9,704 nucleotides of DNA, taken from contig CAZWLH010000058.1 in the NCBI GenBank assembly GCA_964634675.1, positions 1 through 9,704 on the forward strand. The letters run 5' to 3'. The stretch comes from UMGS172 sp964634675. Its GTDB lineage: Bacteria; Bacillota; Clostridia; Oscillospirales; Acutalibacteraceae. Positions 8,294 through 9,704 of the stretch are shown in pieces; within the stretch, counting starts at the first letter, position 1, and every line of letters starts with the position of its first letter. The position numbers and the translations under genes are program-made. The notes below the pieces were generated by a model that was not told where the DNA came from, did not search any database, and saw nothing but the letters and a program-made list of their open reading frames with translations.

Positions 8294-8461
8294 AATATCG
8301 GGTGCGATCAGCCGTTTTGCTCTGCGGTCTCAAATGAGGCGATAAAGCAAGAAGCGCTGTCAGCTTCCGCCGAATGCTGTGAAATAGTTCCGGCAATGCT
8401 CGGTGATGACATCGGCGATATAGCCGTCCTCTCCGCCGCAGCATACGAAAACGGAATATAA
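8294..8461 (+). pseudogene. Remnant resembling the C-terminus of a ROK-family sugar kinase/regulator
   Basis: An open frame of 55 codons follows an in-frame TGA (8291-8293) and has no plausible start or ribosome binding site. Its last 25 or so residues read EIVPAMLGDDIGDIAVLSAA then AYENGI and stop. This resembles the end of ROK-family proteins (glucokinases, N-acetylmannosamine kinases, NagC/XylR-type repressors), whose C-terminal helix carries a pattern like ivpA.LGddaGaiGAA. A full ROK protein is about 300-400 residues. The sugar and ATP sites are absent, and I see no ROK-like sequence further upstream, where the bofA promoter region begins. It therefore looks like the stump of a deleted gene. 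The match is short and from memory, so a chance resemblance is possible. Confidence 0.45.
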
Positions 8462-8464
8462 AGC

Positions 8465-8508
8465 AAAAAACCGCCGTAAGACTCAACGAGAGCCTTACGG
8501 TAGTTTTA
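8465..8508 (-). terminator. Intrinsic terminator of the glycoside-hydrolase-like gene
   Basis: CCGTAAG (8474-8480) pairs with CTTACGG (8494-8500), and inside them CTC (8482-8484) pairs with GAG (8490-8492). On the minus strand the stem is followed by GCGG and six T residues, so it ends the leftward gene whose stop codon is at 8509-8511. Rightward it is followed by TAGTTTTATT and could weakly stop transcription from the ROK remnant side. Confidence 0.8.
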
Positions 8509-8795
8509 TTATTCTTCAACCTCGAACGCCGCGAAGCCGTAAGCCGGAACGGTTTTTAAAAAGAGCTCATCGCCTTTAAGCTCGCCGTCGCAGTTTACAA
8601 AGGTTACTTCTTTGTACTCACGGTCAAGTGTCACGATCGGCGAAAGAATATCGTCGGCAAAAATATTCAGCATAAGCACACTCATTTTGCCGTCGCCCTT
8701 TGCCGCCAAAATATACAGATTCGGGTTCTTTTCGCACATCGCCGGAAGTCGCTTTCCGCAAAGATACTCTATACCGTCGTCAACTGCTTTTGGCG

Positions 8796-8816
8796 GTAAT
8801 AGTTGTTGTAATAGTT
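8796..8816. repeat. Short direct repeat, 12-base period
   Basis: GTAATAGTT occurs at 8796-8804 and again at 8808-8816, separated by GTT. In the minus frame it encodes the doubled NYYN-NYYR stretch. It lies between the frameshift and the premature stop of the broken glycoside-hydrolase-like gene and may be a small in-frame duplication. Confidence 0.7.
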
Positions 8817-8817
8817 C

Positions 8818-8840
8818 GACTATCCCATATTCGGATAGTC
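8818..8840. repeat. Perfect 8-bp inverted repeat covering the premature stop codon
   Basis: GACTATCC (8818-8825) and GGATAGTC (8833-8840) are exact inverse complements around a 7-base spacer. The premature TAG (8820-8822, minus strand) is inside one arm. It lacks a following T-run and lies within coding sequence, so it is not a terminator. Confidence 0.8.
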
Positions 8841-9704
8841 ATTTAAATCGCTTTCGAAATCACCGGCGAATACCAAAAACCTTGTTCCGTCGGCATTTTC
8901 ATAGGTGTATGCACCCGGAGTACCGTCGGGTTCAATAACCGACAAGACCTTGGCGTTTTCGTTACAGACCATCTTTCCGATATGGCAACTGCCGAAGCCG
9001 TGTATTCTATCGTCGGGTTCGATAAAATACTCACCGCCGACTCCGTCGGTTTTGCTTAAAGATACAAGTCCCGTGTCGATTCCGCGTTCCTTTAGTGTCA
9101 GTGCCGCACGCGAATCGAGGATTGCACCGTTTTTAAGCTCTTCTTTCGAGACATAACGTGCATTTTCACCGATTACCGCCAGCGGATATTCCGATTCGTC
9201 ATAGCAGGTCGGAATACTGTTTTTCGAAAGCATTTGCGAAGTATGCGGTCTGCACATTACAATAATCTTTTCCAACGTTCCTCTTTCATATTTTTCGGGG
9301 CAGACGCAATTTCTTGCCTGGTGTAACTCACCTTTAACACCGACACCGGTCATCCGCTTACCCGAGAACAGTGCTTTGACTTTTTCCTTAACTTCGGCAC
9401 AGTTTATATGCTTTTCGATATAACCGGTATCATACCCGAGTCTGTGTTCATAATCGAACATATACTTCAAAATACCGTCGGAACTGCCGTCACAGTACAG
9501 TGCAAGATCAAAGAGTTCAAGCGATTTCGAGGTCACATTATACCTCGGGCGCGGATATACGTCTCCCTCGCAAAAGAACTCTATGCCTTTATCAAGCTCT
9601 TTTACCCAATGTGCCTCCAACCGTTCATTTTCTATCGCCATAATAAGGTTTTGTATGCCGGATTTGATAAAATGACTTTCGGAACTCTCACAAAAGCAAA
9701 GGTT

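Larger units (their letters stand above)
8509..9704 (-). pseudogene. Glycoside-hydrolase-like protein, C-terminal part, broken by TAG and frameshift
   Basis: The frame is open from the window edge (9704) and shows no start: the residues before the Met at 9641 read SGIQNLI and run into MAIENERLEAHW, so that Met is internal. The larger piece (9704 to 8820) contains FFCEGDVYPRPRYN, LFDLALY, DGILKYMFDYE and GAILDSRAALTLKERGI. This resembles the middle and C-terminal domains of large uncharacterised glycoside hydrolases related to beta-galactosidase-type enzymes; the catalytic domain lies outside the window. An in-frame TAG occurs at 8820-8822. After it the same frame gives NYYNNYYRQ, then a one-base loss in the A4 run at 8788-8791 moves the reading to a second frame, which continues DDGIEYLCGKRLP, then LYILAAKGDG and ends PAYGFAAFEVEE at 8509. 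The two pieces join naturally if one A is restored and TAG becomes a sense codon. The truncated product would lack about 103 C-terminal residues. Sequencing or assembly error is the main alternative. Confidence 0.7.

Noticed and set aside
8509..8739. A separate small 76-residue gene starting at the ATG at 8739
   Set aside because: The frame continues upstream of that ATG with in-family residues (DDGIEYLCGKRLP) and joins the larger piece through a one-base frameshift; there is no ribosome binding site, so it is the tail of the broken gene.
8820..8822. TAG read as a sense codon (recoded genetic code)
   Set aside because: Only one such codon is seen, a frameshift lies 30 bases further on, and the other genes end normally with TGA or TAA; simple gene decay or sequence error explains it better.

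Overview
The window looks like chromosomal DNA of a Gram-positive member of the Firmicutes, most likely a Clostridia / Oscillospiraceae-type anaerobe. The support is AddAB rather than RecBCD, a BofA-family sporulation protein, a DUF1292 (YrzB-like) protein, a Firmicutes-type 6S RNA, and strong AGGAGG-like ribosome binding sites with some GTG and TTG starts. No genus can be named from the sequence alone. Most of it is ordinary core chromosome. I found no mobile element, CRISPR array, tRNA, rRNA, phage gene, toxin-antitoxin pair or defence cassette, and I do not see a new biological system.

Layout. Bases 1-84 are AT-rich and I see nothing definable there. A good vegetative promoter (85-113) drives a very acidic DUF1292 protein (150-452). 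It is followed on the same strand by a 6S RNA (about 457-642) and a hairpin terminator (651-697) shared with the leftward operon. From 8221 leftward to 696 lies a tightly packed four-gene operon: bofA-like, addB, addA and ybaK. Junctions are 14 bp apart, 11 bp overlapping and 2 bp apart, and addB and ybaK start downstream of the longest possible open frames. AddA and AddB form the helicase-nuclease that processes double-strand breaks for recombination; YbaK hydrolyses mischarged Cys-tRNA(Pro); the BofA-like protein is a small membrane protein of the sporulation-regulator family.

The right end (8222-9704) is decaying accessory DNA. It holds a short rightward remnant resembling the C-terminus of a ROK-family sugar kinase/regulator, a terminator, and the C-terminal part of a large leftward glycoside-hydrolase-like gene that runs off the window edge. 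That gene is broken near its end by an in-frame TAG and a one-base frameshift. The lesions cluster within about 55 bp that also hold a perfect 8-bp inverted repeat covering the stop and a 12-bp-period direct repeat. This is the most interesting spot in the window, as a mutational footprint rather than a new system.
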